Shown in pieces: positions 25,515 through 33,308 of a DNA stretch of 64,000 nt. A program made the position numbers and the translations under genes. The DNA is from Flavobacterium soyae (GTDB lineage Bacteria; Bacteroidota; Bacteroidia; Flavobacteriales; Flavobacteriaceae). A model generated the notes under the pieces. That model made no database searches, was not told where the DNA came from, and saw nothing but the letters and a program-made list of their open reading frames with translations. Position 1 is the stretch's first letter. Every line of letters begins with the position of its first letter. The stretch spans positions 19,372 through 83,371 of the forward strand of contig NZ_JAJQXA010000021.1 in assembly GCF_021245985.1 (NCBI RefSeq). Reading direction: 5' to 3'.

Positions 25515-26678
25515 ATGGAAGAAAATTTTAGAATGATTGCCAAATGTTTTTTTGGCTTTGAGGAGATATTAGAACAGGAATTGCGTACGCTTGGGGCTCA
25601 GGATGTTGAAAAAGGAGTGCGAATGGTGAGTTTTAAAGGGGATAAAGGTTTTATGTACAAAGCTAATTTATCGCTTAGAACGGCTCTAAAAGTCCTTAAA
25701 CCTATTTACTCTTTTAGAGCTAATAATGAGCAGGCATTATATAAAGGTATTTCGGGAATAAACTGGTCTAAATTATTGAATGCCAACCAGACTTTTGTGA
25801 TTGATGCTACGGTGCATTCGACTTATTTTAACCATTCTGAATTTGTTTCTCAAAAATGTAAAGATGCAATTGTGGATCAGTTTAGAGAAAGAACAGGACA
25901 AAGACCAAGCATTGATAAACAATATCCAGATTTAAGAATCAATATTCATATTGATAAAGATCAGGTTTCGGTTGCATTAGATACTTCAGGAAATTCATTG
26001 CATCAGCGTGGTTACAGAACGGCAACGAATATTGCGCCTATAAACGAGGTTTTGGCAGCTGGAATTTTATTATTATCAGGCTGGGAAGGGCAAAGCCATT
26101 TTTTAGACCCAATGTGCGGTTCTGGAACTTTTCTTGCCGAAGCGGCGATGATTGCCTGCAATATTCCGGCAAACATTAATCGTAAAGAATTTGCATTTGA
26201 AAAATGGAAAGACTGGGACAACGATTTATTTGATCAGATTGTAAACAGTTTGATGAAGAAAACCAAAGAGTTTCATTACACTATAAAAGGTTTTGATAAA
26301 GCGCCAAGTGCAGTAAGTAAAGCCAAAGATAATATCAGAAATGCGAATCTTGAAGATTACGTAACGATTGAAGACAATAACTTTTTTGATTCTGAAAAAG
26401 AAATAGAAGGAAAACTGCATATTGTATTTAATCCGCCGTATGATGAACGTTTGGATATTCATATGGAAGAATTCTACAAAAACATTGGTGATACTTTAAA
26501 GAAAAATTATCCGGGAACAAATGCCTGGTTCATCACAGCAAACCTTGAAGCTTTAAAATTTGTTGGATTAAAACCGTCAAGAAAAATCAAACTTTTTAAC
26601 GGAAGCCTTGAAGCACGTTTGGTTAAATACGAAATGTACGAAGGAAGTAAGAGAACGAAATTTCAGGTTTCTGAATAA
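25515..26678 (+). CDS. THUMP-domain RNA methyltransferase (RlmL N-terminal/Trm-G10-like)
   Basis: 387 residues. An N-terminal ferredoxin-like segment (AKCFFGFEEILEQELRTLGA, residues 9-28), THUMP (about 60-160) and a class I methyltransferase domain with DPMCGSGTFLAEAAM (about 200-214) and catalytic FNPPYDERLD (about 305-314, the NPPY motif of N2-guanine or N6-adenine methylation). This matches the RlmL half of RlmKL, acting on 23S rRNA guanine; the C-terminal RlmK part is absent, as in most Bacteroidota. A tRNA m2G target cannot be excluded. Confidence 0.9.
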   Translation: MEENFRMIAKCFFGFEEILEQELRTLGAQDVEKGVRMVSFKGDKGFMYKANLSLRTALKVLKPIYSFRANNEQALYKGISGINWSKLLNANQTFVIDATVHSTYFNHSEFVSQKCKDAIVDQFRERTGQRPSIDKQYPDLRINIHIDKDQVSVALDTSGNSLHQRGYRTATNIAPINEVLAAGILLLSGWEGQSHFLDPMCGSGTFLAEAAMIACNIPANINRKEFAFEKWKDWDNDLFDQIVNSLMKKTKEFHYTIKGFDKAPSAVSKAKDNIRNANLEDYVTIEDNNFFDSEKEIEGKLHIVFNPPYDERLDIHMEEFYKNIGDTLKKNYPGTNAWFITANLEALKFVGLKPSRKIKLFNGSLEARLVKYEMYEGSKRTKFQVSE

Positions 26679-26679
26679 A

Positions 26680-26757
26680 TTAGGTACAAAGGCTCAGAGG
26701 TTCAAAGGTTCAAAGAAAAACCTTTGTTGCTCTGAACCTTTGCAACTTTGAACCTTA
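26680..26757. repeat. GGTTCAAAG repeat hairpin
   Basis: GGTTCAAAGGTTCAAAG followed by AACCTTTG..TGAACCTTTGCAACTTTGAACC. It follows the methyltransferase stop directly and can fold. Same family as at 33180-33302 and 39360-39440. Confidence 0.55.
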
Positions 26758-26768
26758 AAAGAAAAAAA

Positions 26769-27005
26769 ATGTCAAAACTACAAGTAAGAGCTTTTCTATA
26801 CCAATTAGGAAGTTTCGCGATTCTATTTATTTTAGGAAGATTTATTATTGCAGAATATACAGGATTAACCGGAATCTGGATTCCGATGACATCGTTTGTT
26901 GCGGCGACTATTGTTGCGCCTAAATTTCAGGCTGTTAAAACAAAAGACGGCGAAAAACTTTTTATGAAATGGATTTTTATAAAAGGGATTAGAGTTATCG
27001 GATAA
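26769..27005 (+). CDS. small membrane protein, function unknown
   Basis: 78 residues from the ATG at 26769; a TTG at 26748 would add 7 residues that overlap the repeat hairpin. Two membrane segments (FLYQLGSFAILFILGRFII and IWIPMTSFVAATIVAP) and a basic C-terminus (KLFMKWIFIKGIRVIG). No domain recognised. Ends 18 nt before the racemase gene, so cotranscription is likely. Confidence 0.7.
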   Translation: MSKLQVRAFLYQLGSFAILFILGRFIIAEYTGLTGIWIPMTSFVAATIVAPKFQAVKTKDGEKLFMKWIFIKGIRVIG

Positions 27006-27023
27006 TTTTTTAAAATCAGCAAT

Positions 27024-27716
27024 ATGAGGAAAATTGGACTTATTGGCGGTATAAGCTGGGTTTCGACTACAGATTATTACAAACTTATAAATCTGGGAAT
27101 AAACGAAAAACTGGGCGGTTTAAACTTCTCTGAATGTTTGGTTTATTCTTTTAATTATGCTGATATTAAAAAGAATAATGACAATAACGATTGGGATGCT
27201 ACTTTTAAAATGCTTTTTAAAGGCTGCGAATTTTTAAAATCGGGCGGGGCAGAAGCCATTGTTTTATGTGCCAATACAATGCATTTAATTGCAGATAAAC
27301 TTCAGGAAGCGATAGGTTTACCAGTTATTCATATTGCTGTTGAAACTGCGGTTGAAATTCAAAAACAGCAGCTAAAAAAAGTGGGTTTATTGGGAACTAA
27401 GTTTACAATGGAACTGGACTTTTTTAAAGATAAACTGGCAGCGCAAGGCATTGAAGCAATAATTCCTGCCAGCGAAAATGATAAAGATTTTATTCATTAT
27501 ACGATTTTTGAAGAGTTAGGAAGAGGAATTGTAACCGATGAAACGAAAAAACGTTATATAGAAATCGCTGATGAACTGATTAAAAATGGTGCCGAGGGAA
27601 TTATTTTAGGCTGTACTGAAATTCCTTTAGTAATAAAAGAGGGAGATTTGTCGGTTCCTATTTTTGATACAACATTGATACATGCAAAAGCGGCTGTAGA
27701 ATTTCAATTGTCTTAA
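27024..27716 (+). CDS. aspartate/glutamate racemase family protein
   Basis: 230 residues. The two catalytic cysteines lie in VLCANTMH (about residue 83) and ILGCTEIPL (about 193); GLIGGISWVSTTDYY (5-19) is the YgeA-type broad-specificity racemase opening. Both Cys are intact. Probably supplies a D-amino acid or racemises a side product; no peptidoglycan gene is adjacent. A strong terminator hairpin follows. Confidence 0.9.
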   Translation: MRKIGLIGGISWVSTTDYYKLINLGINEKLGGLNFSECLVYSFNYADIKKNNDNNDWDATFKMLFKGCEFLKSGGAEAIVLCANTMHLIADKLQEAIGLPVIHIAVETAVEIQKQQLKKVGLLGTKFTMELDFFKDKLAAQGIEAIIPASENDKDFIHYTIFEELGRGIVTDETKKRYIEIADELIKNGAEGIILGCTEIPLVIKEGDLSVPIFDTTLIHAKAAVEFQLS

Positions 27717-27732
27717 TAAAAGAATAAGCATA

Positions 27733-27787
27733 AAAAAGCCACGAATTCAAGAATTTAAAATATTAGATTCGTGAATTCGTGGCTTTT
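27733..27787. terminator. terminator hairpin between convergent genes
   Basis: About 20 paired positions (AAAAGCCACGAATTCAAGAAT against ATTCGTGAATTCGTGGCTTTT, two mismatches) with T-rich 3' ends on both strands. Same GCCACGAATT family as 20725-20815. Confidence 0.75.
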
Positions 27788-27802
27788 ATTTTTTTGTAAA
27801 TA

Positions 27803-28627
27803 TTACTTCTTTTTAGGAGCTTGTTTTTGAATTTCGGGCACGATTACCTTTTTCTTGTAAATAGGAATGAAATAAGAAACAGTATAGTTAAAACCTACAC
27901 CAAAACTTCCGTCATAAGTTCTGTTAAAACCCGGAATGTAAAGGTTGTCAAAGCCCGAAGGTTTATTGTTCATTACTAAAAGCTTCAACTGAACACCAAA
28001 ACCTACGAATAGATTATCGAAAACTTCTGCTTTAATTCCTCCTGCAACTTCAATCCAGGCAGCACTTAAACCACTGTTTTTTTGATTTGCTTCAATTGCA
28101 GGCTTTTCACCCCAATACGGATTTGAATTGTAAATTTTATAACTATTTAAATCTTGGCTGAAAGAACTGAAACCACCTCGCATACCAATTGTTATTAGGT
28201 TTTCCATATCAAGCCAGTTGTCGTACAAATTGTAATCGAAACCTCCTTTAATATAGGTTCCTGTAGCTGTAGAGTTTAATCTGTCGTCATCAGTAGTTTT
28301 GTCTTCAAAACCCAATTCGGCAGCTAAATAGTATCTTTTTGTTAAACGCCAGTCACCAGTAAATTCTACGCCTTTATAATCCTTATCATAAAAACCTCTG
28401 GTTAATTTGTATAAATCGACACCTACGCGCAAACCGTAACGATCTGTTTTTGGCTTAACAATAGTGTCTGTCTTAACTTCCTGAACGGCTGGTTTTGCGG
28501 CTTTGGCTTTTGGTTTTTCGGTAACTATTGGTTTTGTTGCTGTCGAATCTTTTATTTCCTGAGCATTCCCCAAAAGCATTGTAAAAACGAAACAAAGACT
28601 AAAATAATATTTCAAGGTGTGTTTCAT
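27803..28627 (-). CDS. DUF6048 family outer-membrane barrel-like protein
   Basis: 274 residues from the ATG at 28627; an in-frame start 12 nt upstream is less likely. Signal peptide MKHTLKYYFSLCFVFTMLLG, then a Lys/Pro/Ala-rich linker (about 20-60, KPKAKAAKPAVQEVKTD), then amphipathic strands ending FNYTVSYFIPIY, a likely eight-strand outer-membrane barrel. The start overlaps the end of the upstream DUF6452 gene by 29 nt, so translation is probably coupled. Function unknown. Confidence 0.82.
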   Translation of the reverse strand: MKHTLKYYFSLCFVFTMLLGNAQEIKDSTATKPIVTEKPKAKAAKPAVQEVKTDTIVKPKTDRYGLRVGVDLYKLTRGFYDKDYKGVEFTGDWRLTKRYYLAAELGFEDKTTDDDRLNSTATGTYIKGGFDYNLYDNWLDMENLITIGMRGGFSSFSQDLNSYKIYNSNPYWGEKPAIEANQKNSGLSAAWIEVAGGIKAEVFDNLFVGFGVQLKLLVMNNKPSGFDNLYIPGFNRTYDGSFGVGFNYTVSYFIPIYKKKVIVPEIQKQAPKKK

Positions 28628-29171
28628 CTTCCAGTTCAATGTTACGGGTTTTTAAATTTAAAGTCTTCATCCAAACGCCATCTTGTGTATCAGGGTCATC
28701 AGTTCTTATATAGCCAGAAGCAGCAGGTTCTGCACTACTTTGCTCATTAAGCAAAAAAGTAGTTTTAAAACCACAGGCCCTGGATACATAAGAGGTTTGA
28801 CGTGTATAGTTAAATGTTATTATATCACTGTTAGTAACATCCGGATTTGGATCATCAGAGTCTAATATAAATCTATAACTTGTTGTATCTTCATCTACTT
28901 TTAGCGGTATCGAAATAGTGTTCCCGTTTGCCAGATATTTTGTTGTAGACGTACCGCTTTCATTAAAAACAATTCCGTTAGGATCAGCGTCAGGGCCAAT
29001 ACCAACAACTCTTAAATTGGTTACACTTCTTGGTGTAGACGGATCTGCACTGCTGTAAAATTTAATTACTAATCTTGGAGTAGTAGGTGTGTTTGCGTCG
29101 CAGATATCATCTTTCTCACAGCTGGATAAACCAAATGTAAAGACTAATAAAAGAGAGATTATTTTTTTCAT
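28599..29171 (-). CDS. DUF6452 family lipoprotein
   Basis: 190 residues. Lipoprotein signal MKKIISLLLVFTFGLSSC (lipobox LSSC at 15-18). Mature part starts EKDDICDANTPTTPRLVIKF and is beta-rich, with a conserved Cys pair candidate (CDAN, RACGF). Always near DUF6048 and rlmD in flavobacteria, as far as I know. The overlap with DUF6048 suggests the lipoprotein and barrel form one envelope complex; inference. Second gene of the rlmD operon, 14 nt after it. Confidence 0.83.
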   Translation of the reverse strand: MKKIISLLLVFTFGLSSCEKDDICDANTPTTPRLVIKFYSSADPSTPRSVTNLRVVGIGPDADPNGIVFNESGTSTTKYLANGNTISIPLKVDEDTTSYRFILDSDDPNPDVTNSDIITFNYTRQTSYVSRACGFKTTFLLNEQSSAEPAASGYIRTDDPDTQDGVWMKTLNLKTRNIELEDETHLEILF

Positions 29172-29185
29172 CTAGCGTTTTATAA

Positions 29186-30598
29186 TTATCGAAGTTCTAA
29201 AAGTACAACATTTTCAACATGATGCGTTTGCGGAAACATATCAACCGGACGTACGCGGGTTACTTTGTACTTCTCGTCCATTAATGCTAAATCACGTGCT
29301 TGTGTTGCCGAGTTACAGCTTACATAAACTATTTTTTTTGGAGCAATTTTTAAAATTTGATCAATTACAGCAGCATGCATTCCATCTCTCGGCGGGTCTG
29401 TAATAATAACATCCGGCTTACCGTGTTGTGCAATGAAACTTTCATTAAATACAACTTTCATGTCTCCAACAAAAAACTCGCAATTTGTAATATTATTGCG
29501 TTCGGCATTTGCTTTAGCATCTAAAATTGCTTCTGGAACACTCTCTACACCAATTACTTTTTTTGCTTTTTTAGAAACAAATTGGGCAATAGTTCCTGTT
29601 CCGGTATATAAATCGTAAACAGTTTCATTTCCTGTTAATCCGGCAAAGTCACGGGTTATTTTATATAATTCGTACGCCTGATCTGAATTGGTCTGGTAGA
29701 AAGACTTAGCGTTAATGCTGAATTTTAAACCTTCCATTTCTTCCAGGATATAATCTCTTCCTTTATAAAGTTTAATATCCTGATCGTAAATCGTATCGTT
29801 TTGTTTTGCATTTACCACATATTGTAAAGAGGTAATCTGCGGGAATTTTTCGTATAAATGATCTAAAACCAATTCACGGTTTGCTTTATCATCTTCAAAA
29901 AACTGAATCAAAACCATTATTTCGGCAGTCGAAGCAGTACGAATCATTAAAGTTCTTAATAATCCGGAATGTTCTCTCGGATTAAAAAAGGCTAAATTAT
30001 GCTCGTTGGCAAATGCTCTGATTTCGTTTCTGATTGCATTTGAAGGGTCTTCTTGTAAATGACATTTCTCGATGTCAAGAATTTTATCCCACATTTTTGG
30101 AATATGAAATCCTAAAGCATTTCTGTTTCCTAAATCTTCTGTACTTCCAATTTCTTTTTCGGTTAACCAACGGCTGTTAGAAAACGAAAATTCCATTTTA
30201 TTTCTGTAAAAAAACTGTTTTTCAGAACCCAAAATAGTTTCAAATTCCGGAAGTTCAACTTTTCCTATACGCTGCAAATGATTTTTTACCTCGTTTTGTT
30301 TGTAATACAGCTGCTGGCTGTATTTCATGTTTTGCCATTTACATCCGCCGCAAACACCAAAATGATCGCAGATTGGATCAATACGATGCTTAGATAATTC
30401 GTGAAATTTTACGGCTTTTCCTTCGTAGTATGCTTTTCTTTTTTTGAATGTTTGTACATCAACAACATCGCCAGGAACGACATTCGGAATAAAGATTACT
30501 TTTCCGTCAGGAGCTTTTGCTACTGAGACTCCCTTTGCTCCGGCATCAAGAACCTGAATTTGATGAAAGACAACTTTGTCTGTATTTTTTCTTCCCAT
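29186..30598 (-). CDS. rlmD: 23S rRNA (uracil-1939-C5)-methyltransferase RlmD
   Basis: 470 residues. An N-terminal TRAM domain (about 15-70, VPGDVVDVQTF), a [4Fe-4S] motif CDHFGVCGGCKWQN (about 78-91), methyltransferase motif I VYDLYTGTGTIAQF (about 330-343), TDPPRDGMHAAV (about 400-411) and catalytic Cys in VYVSCNSATQARDL (about 424-437). The ATG lies 4 nt after a promoter -7 element, so the mRNA may be leaderless. First gene of an operon with DUF6452 and DUF6048. Confidence 0.95.
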   Translation of the reverse strand: MGRKNTDKVVFHQIQVLDAGAKGVSVAKAPDGKVIFIPNVVPGDVVDVQTFKKRKAYYEGKAVKFHELSKHRIDPICDHFGVCGGCKWQNMKYSQQLYYKQNEVKNHLQRIGKVELPEFETILGSEKQFFYRNKMEFSFSNSRWLTEKEIGSTEDLGNRNALGFHIPKMWDKILDIEKCHLQEDPSNAIRNEIRAFANEHNLAFFNPREHSGLLRTLMIRTASTAEIMVLIQFFEDDKANRELVLDHLYEKFPQITSLQYVVNAKQNDTIYDQDIKLYKGRDYILEEMEGLKFSINAKSFYQTNSDQAYELYKITRDFAGLTGNETVYDLYTGTGTIAQFVSKKAKKVIGVESVPEAILDAKANAERNNITNCEFFVGDMKVVFNESFIAQHGKPDVIITDPPRDGMHAAVIDQILKIAPKKIVYVSCNSATQARDLALMDEKYKVTRVRPVDMFPQTHHVENVVLLELR

Positions 30599-30602
30599 AG
30601 CG

Positions 30603-30632
30603 CAAAAATAAGGCTTTGTAAACTTTTACAAA
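30603..30632 (-). promoter_or_regulatory. promoter for the rlmD operon
   Basis: Minus strand: TTTG (30629-30632), 18 nt, TATTTTTG (30603-30610), followed by CGCT and ATG. The short distance implies transcription starting at or very near the start codon. Confidence 0.55.
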
Positions 30633-30693
30633 TTTTATTTTCATAATATTTTGTCAAATTATGTAATTTACTAGTTTAATTAACTTTAAAAGT

Positions 30694-30747
30694 TAACTTT
30701 GTTCCTGATATTCAGCCCTAAGCTACAATATATTGTCAATAGTTTTG
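30694..30747 (+). promoter_or_regulatory. two -7 elements before the histidine kinase gene
   Basis: TAACTTTG at 30694-30701 and TAGTTTTG at 30740-30747 both match TAnnTTTG; the second is only 10 nt from the start codon. The -33 boxes are weak for both. Confidence 0.35.
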
Positions 30748-30757
30748 TTATGTTTTT

Positions 30758-31807
30758 ATGAAATTGTATCATAATCTTTCACAAATTAGCTTTTTGAAAA
30801 AAAGTTATGCGTCAAAATTTTTATTTGTCGCTTTGATAGGAATTCATATTCCATTAATTGGAATTTTATTTTTTGTCCTTTTTTTCGAGCATACTATCTC
30901 TCCGGCATCAATTCTGATTTTTTCATTGATAATGACACTATTGGCAGCTGCTGTAACTCTTTTGGTTTTAAAACAGCTGATAAGACCTATTTCGCTTGCC
31001 TCAAGATCGTTAGATGAATATAGGAATAAAAGAAAATTGTCAATTCTTCCAACAGAATACACTGACGAAGCCGGGCTTTTAATGTGTAATATTCAGGAGT
31101 CTATTTATGAGTCTGAAAGTTTTATTAATGAAAAGCAGGATTTAATTTATATGCTTTCGCACGATTTAAAAAACTTTGCCGGAAATCCGCAGGGTCTGGC
31201 GAAATTAATCTTAAGTGAAAATCCTTCGGAATCTGTTAAACATCTGGCCGATTTAATTTGCGAATCGACTAATTTGCAATTTCGATATATCGAAAACTTT
31301 ATTAAGCTGTTAAAAGAGCAAGACCAGATTTTAAAAATAAATCAGGAAACCAGAACCATTTATTTTGAAAACATTCTTCCTTTCATAAATGAACAGGTTG
31401 AACAGCGATTACTGGACAAAAATATAATATTGAATTTGAGTGTTGAAATCGACGAAGCTAAACTTTGGATTGACGAAGGTCTGCTGGTTCAGGTTTTGGT
31501 AAATCTAATTAGCAATGCGATTAAGTTTTCTTATTTTGACAGTGATATTAAAGTCAGGATTTATAAAGAAGATTCAAATGTTGTTATTACTGTTGCAGAT
31601 AGAGGAATTGGTTTTGATAAACATCAGATGGAAGAATTATTTAAAAAATTCACCAAAATGGGCCGTTTAGGAACTGCTAACGAATCCTCAACCGGAATCG
31701 GGCTTTATTTATGCAAAAAAATTATCGAAAAAAATAAAGGCCGGTTAAGTGCTGTAAGCGAAGGTAAAAATAAAGGGGCTGAGTTTAAGATTGAGTTTGA
31801 AACCTGA
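30758..31807 (+). CDS. orphan sensor histidine kinase
   Basis: 349 residues. Two membrane segments (about 21-44 and 50-71) with almost no periplasmic loop, so the signal is probably sensed in the membrane or cytoplasm. A HAMP-like linker (RPISLASRSLDEY), dimerisation helix with phospho-acceptor His135 in MLSHDLKNFAGN, and an HATPase domain: N box NLISNAIKFS (about 250-259), G1 DRGIGFDKHQ and G2 STGIGLYLCKKI. The residue after HDLKN is Phe rather than the usual Pro. No response regulator gene is adjacent. Confidence 0.9.
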   Translation: MKLYHNLSQISFLKKSYASKFLFVALIGIHIPLIGILFFVLFFEHTISPASILIFSLIMTLLAAAVTLLVLKQLIRPISLASRSLDEYRNKRKLSILPTEYTDEAGLLMCNIQESIYESESFINEKQDLIYMLSHDLKNFAGNPQGLAKLILSENPSESVKHLADLICESTNLQFRYIENFIKLLKEQDQILKINQETRTIYFENILPFINEQVEQRLLDKNIILNLSVEIDEAKLWIDEGLLVQVLVNLISNAIKFSYFDSDIKVRIYKEDSNVVITVADRGIGFDKHQMEELFKKFTKMGRLGTANESSTGIGLYLCKKIIEKNKGRLSAVSEGKNKGAEFKIEFET

Positions 31808-31867
31808 GGTTCTAAGGTTCTGAGTTACTATCCCGATAGCTGGCGGAACTAAGTTTTTCTTTTGATT

Positions 31868-31963
31868 TCAATTGTTTTGTTCATCCATTAATTCCTCGTC
31901 GTCACTTTCACGGGAAAGAATTAAAAGGCATACAATTTTTAAATAAAAACTTAAATTTTTCAT
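31868..31963 (-). CDS. possible 31-residue peptide with signal-like N-terminus
   Basis: In the 31808-32189 gap the minus strand encodes MKNLSFYLKIVCLLILSRES followed by DDEELMDEQNN. The hydrophobic start plus an acidic tail resembles the beginning of small flavobacterial lipoproteins, but the expected Cys is absent where LSSC would be (Arg there). It may be a real small protein or a decayed lipoprotein. The rest of this gap holds GGTTCTAAGG-type repeat words (31808-31830) and a terminator. Confidence 0.3.
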   Translation of the reverse strand: MKNLSFYLKIVCLLILSRESDDEELMDEQNN

Positions 31964-32133
31964 GGTTTGGTAATTTTGGTCTGGATCTGTTATGAAGATG
32001 CCTGTTTTTTTTAAAGGTTGCGCGAATAAGCGAAAAAAAATATCCTACTATTAATGTTCTATGCAAAGAAGAGAACTTTAATCTTATATAAAAGTCGTTA
32101 AAAGATATTTAAGCAATAAAATAGGGTAGATAT

Positions 32134-32173
32134 ATAAAAAAAAGGGAAGTTTGATGAACTTCCCTTTTTTTGA
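32134..32173. terminator. bidirectional terminator
   Basis: AAAAGGGAAGTT pairs with AACTTCCCTTTT around a 5-nt loop, with A and T runs on either side. It ends the aldo/keto reductase transcript on the minus strand and possibly the kinase transcript. Confidence 0.8.
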
Positions 32174-32189
32174 GGTTATTCATTATATT

Positions 32190-33176
32190 TTACCAAAGAT
32201 GATGTACGTCTTGTTTTATATATTTTTCGTAAATTTTATTCATTTCCGAAATTTTCTCCGAACTTAATTTTGGTAAATCATATACGGATAAATTAGACAG
32301 AATATGGCTTTCTTTTGAAGCTCCGGGAATAATGCAGCTAATTTCGTTAAAACTCAAAATCCATTGCAAAGCGATAGGAGCGAGGTTTGCGGTTTCAGGA
32401 AATAAAGCCTTTAATTCTTCAACAGCTTTTAAACCTAATTCATAATCGATTCCGGAAAAAGTTTCGCCTTTGTCAAACGCATCTCCGTTTCTGTTGAAAT
32501 TTCTGTGGTCTTGCGCGTCAAAAGTGGTTTTTGCATCAAATTTACCCGTTAAAAGTCCGCTTGCAAGAGGAACTCTCGCGATGATGCCAATATCTTTCTT
32601 TTTGGCTTCTGAGAAAAATAACTGCGACGGACGCTGACGAAATAAATTGAAAATAATCTGAACAGTCGTTACATTCGAATATTCGATTGCTTTCAAGGCT
32701 TCTTCAACTTTTTCGACACTTACGCCCAAGTTTAAAATTTTACCCTGATCTTTCAAACGATCAAACATTTCGAAAATTTCAGGTCGGTAATAAACTTCTG
32801 TTGGCGGGCAGTGCAGCTGAATCAAATCTAAAGTTTCTAATCCGGTTCTTTTAAGGCTGTCTTCAACAAATTTCTGAAGCACTTTTGGCTGATATCCATT
32901 ATTCACATGCGGATTAATCTGACGCCCGCATTTTGTGGCAACATAAATACGCTCAGAACGTGAACGAACCACTCTTCCAACAGCAGTTTCGCTTAATCCG
33001 TTTTCATAAACATCGGCAGTATCAATAAAATTTACGCCGTTGTCGATTGCTGTATTAATAAGTTCATCAGCAGTTTTATCATTAAATCCTGATCCCCATT
33101 TCCCGCCAACCTGCCAGGTTCCGAGTGAGATTTCTGATATATTAAAGTTTGTTTTTCCTAGTTTTCTGTAAAGCAT
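32190..33176 (-). CDS. aldo/keto reductase
   Basis: 328 residues from MLYRKLGKTNFNISEISLG. TIM-barrel NADPH-dependent reductase: catalytic Asp/Tyr in FIDTADVYENGLSE (about 48-61), Lys in VATKCGR (about 77-83), His in LIQLHCPPT (about 113-121), and the cofactor-binding C-terminus IIPGASKESHILSNL. An upstream in-frame start at 33248 would read through a repeat (33180-33245), so I reject it. Substrate unknown; probably general carbonyl detoxification. Confidence 0.92.
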   Translation of the reverse strand: MLYRKLGKTNFNISEISLGTWQVGGKWGSGFNDKTADELINTAIDNGVNFIDTADVYENGLSETAVGRVVRSRSERIYVATKCGRQINPHVNNGYQPKVLQKFVEDSLKRTGLETLDLIQLHCPPTEVYYRPEIFEMFDRLKDQGKILNLGVSVEKVEEALKAIEYSNVTTVQIIFNLFRQRPSQLFFSEAKKKDIGIIARVPLASGLLTGKFDAKTTFDAQDHRNFNRNGDAFDKGETFSGIDYELGLKAVEELKALFPETANLAPIALQWILSFNEISCIIPGASKESHILSNLSVYDLPKLSSEKISEMNKIYEKYIKQDVHHLW

Positions 33177-33179
33177 ATT

Positions 33180-33302
33180 TTTTAGGTACAAAGGTTCAAA
33201 GTTGCAAAGGTTCAGAGGTTTTTTTGGAGTTTGGGTTTTAAGTTGCAAAGCTTTTAATCTATATAATACACTTTGTACCTTTGAACCTTTGCTCCTTTGT
33301 CC
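33180..33302. repeat. CAAAGGTTC repeat with inverted arms
   Basis: TTAGGTACAAAGGTTCAAAGTTGCAAAGGTTC near 33181 and TTTGTACCTTTGAACCTTTG near 33271-33290 are complementary. It sits between cysM and the aldo/keto reductase gene and may terminate cysM. Confidence 0.55.
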
Positions 33303-33308
33303 CTCTTT

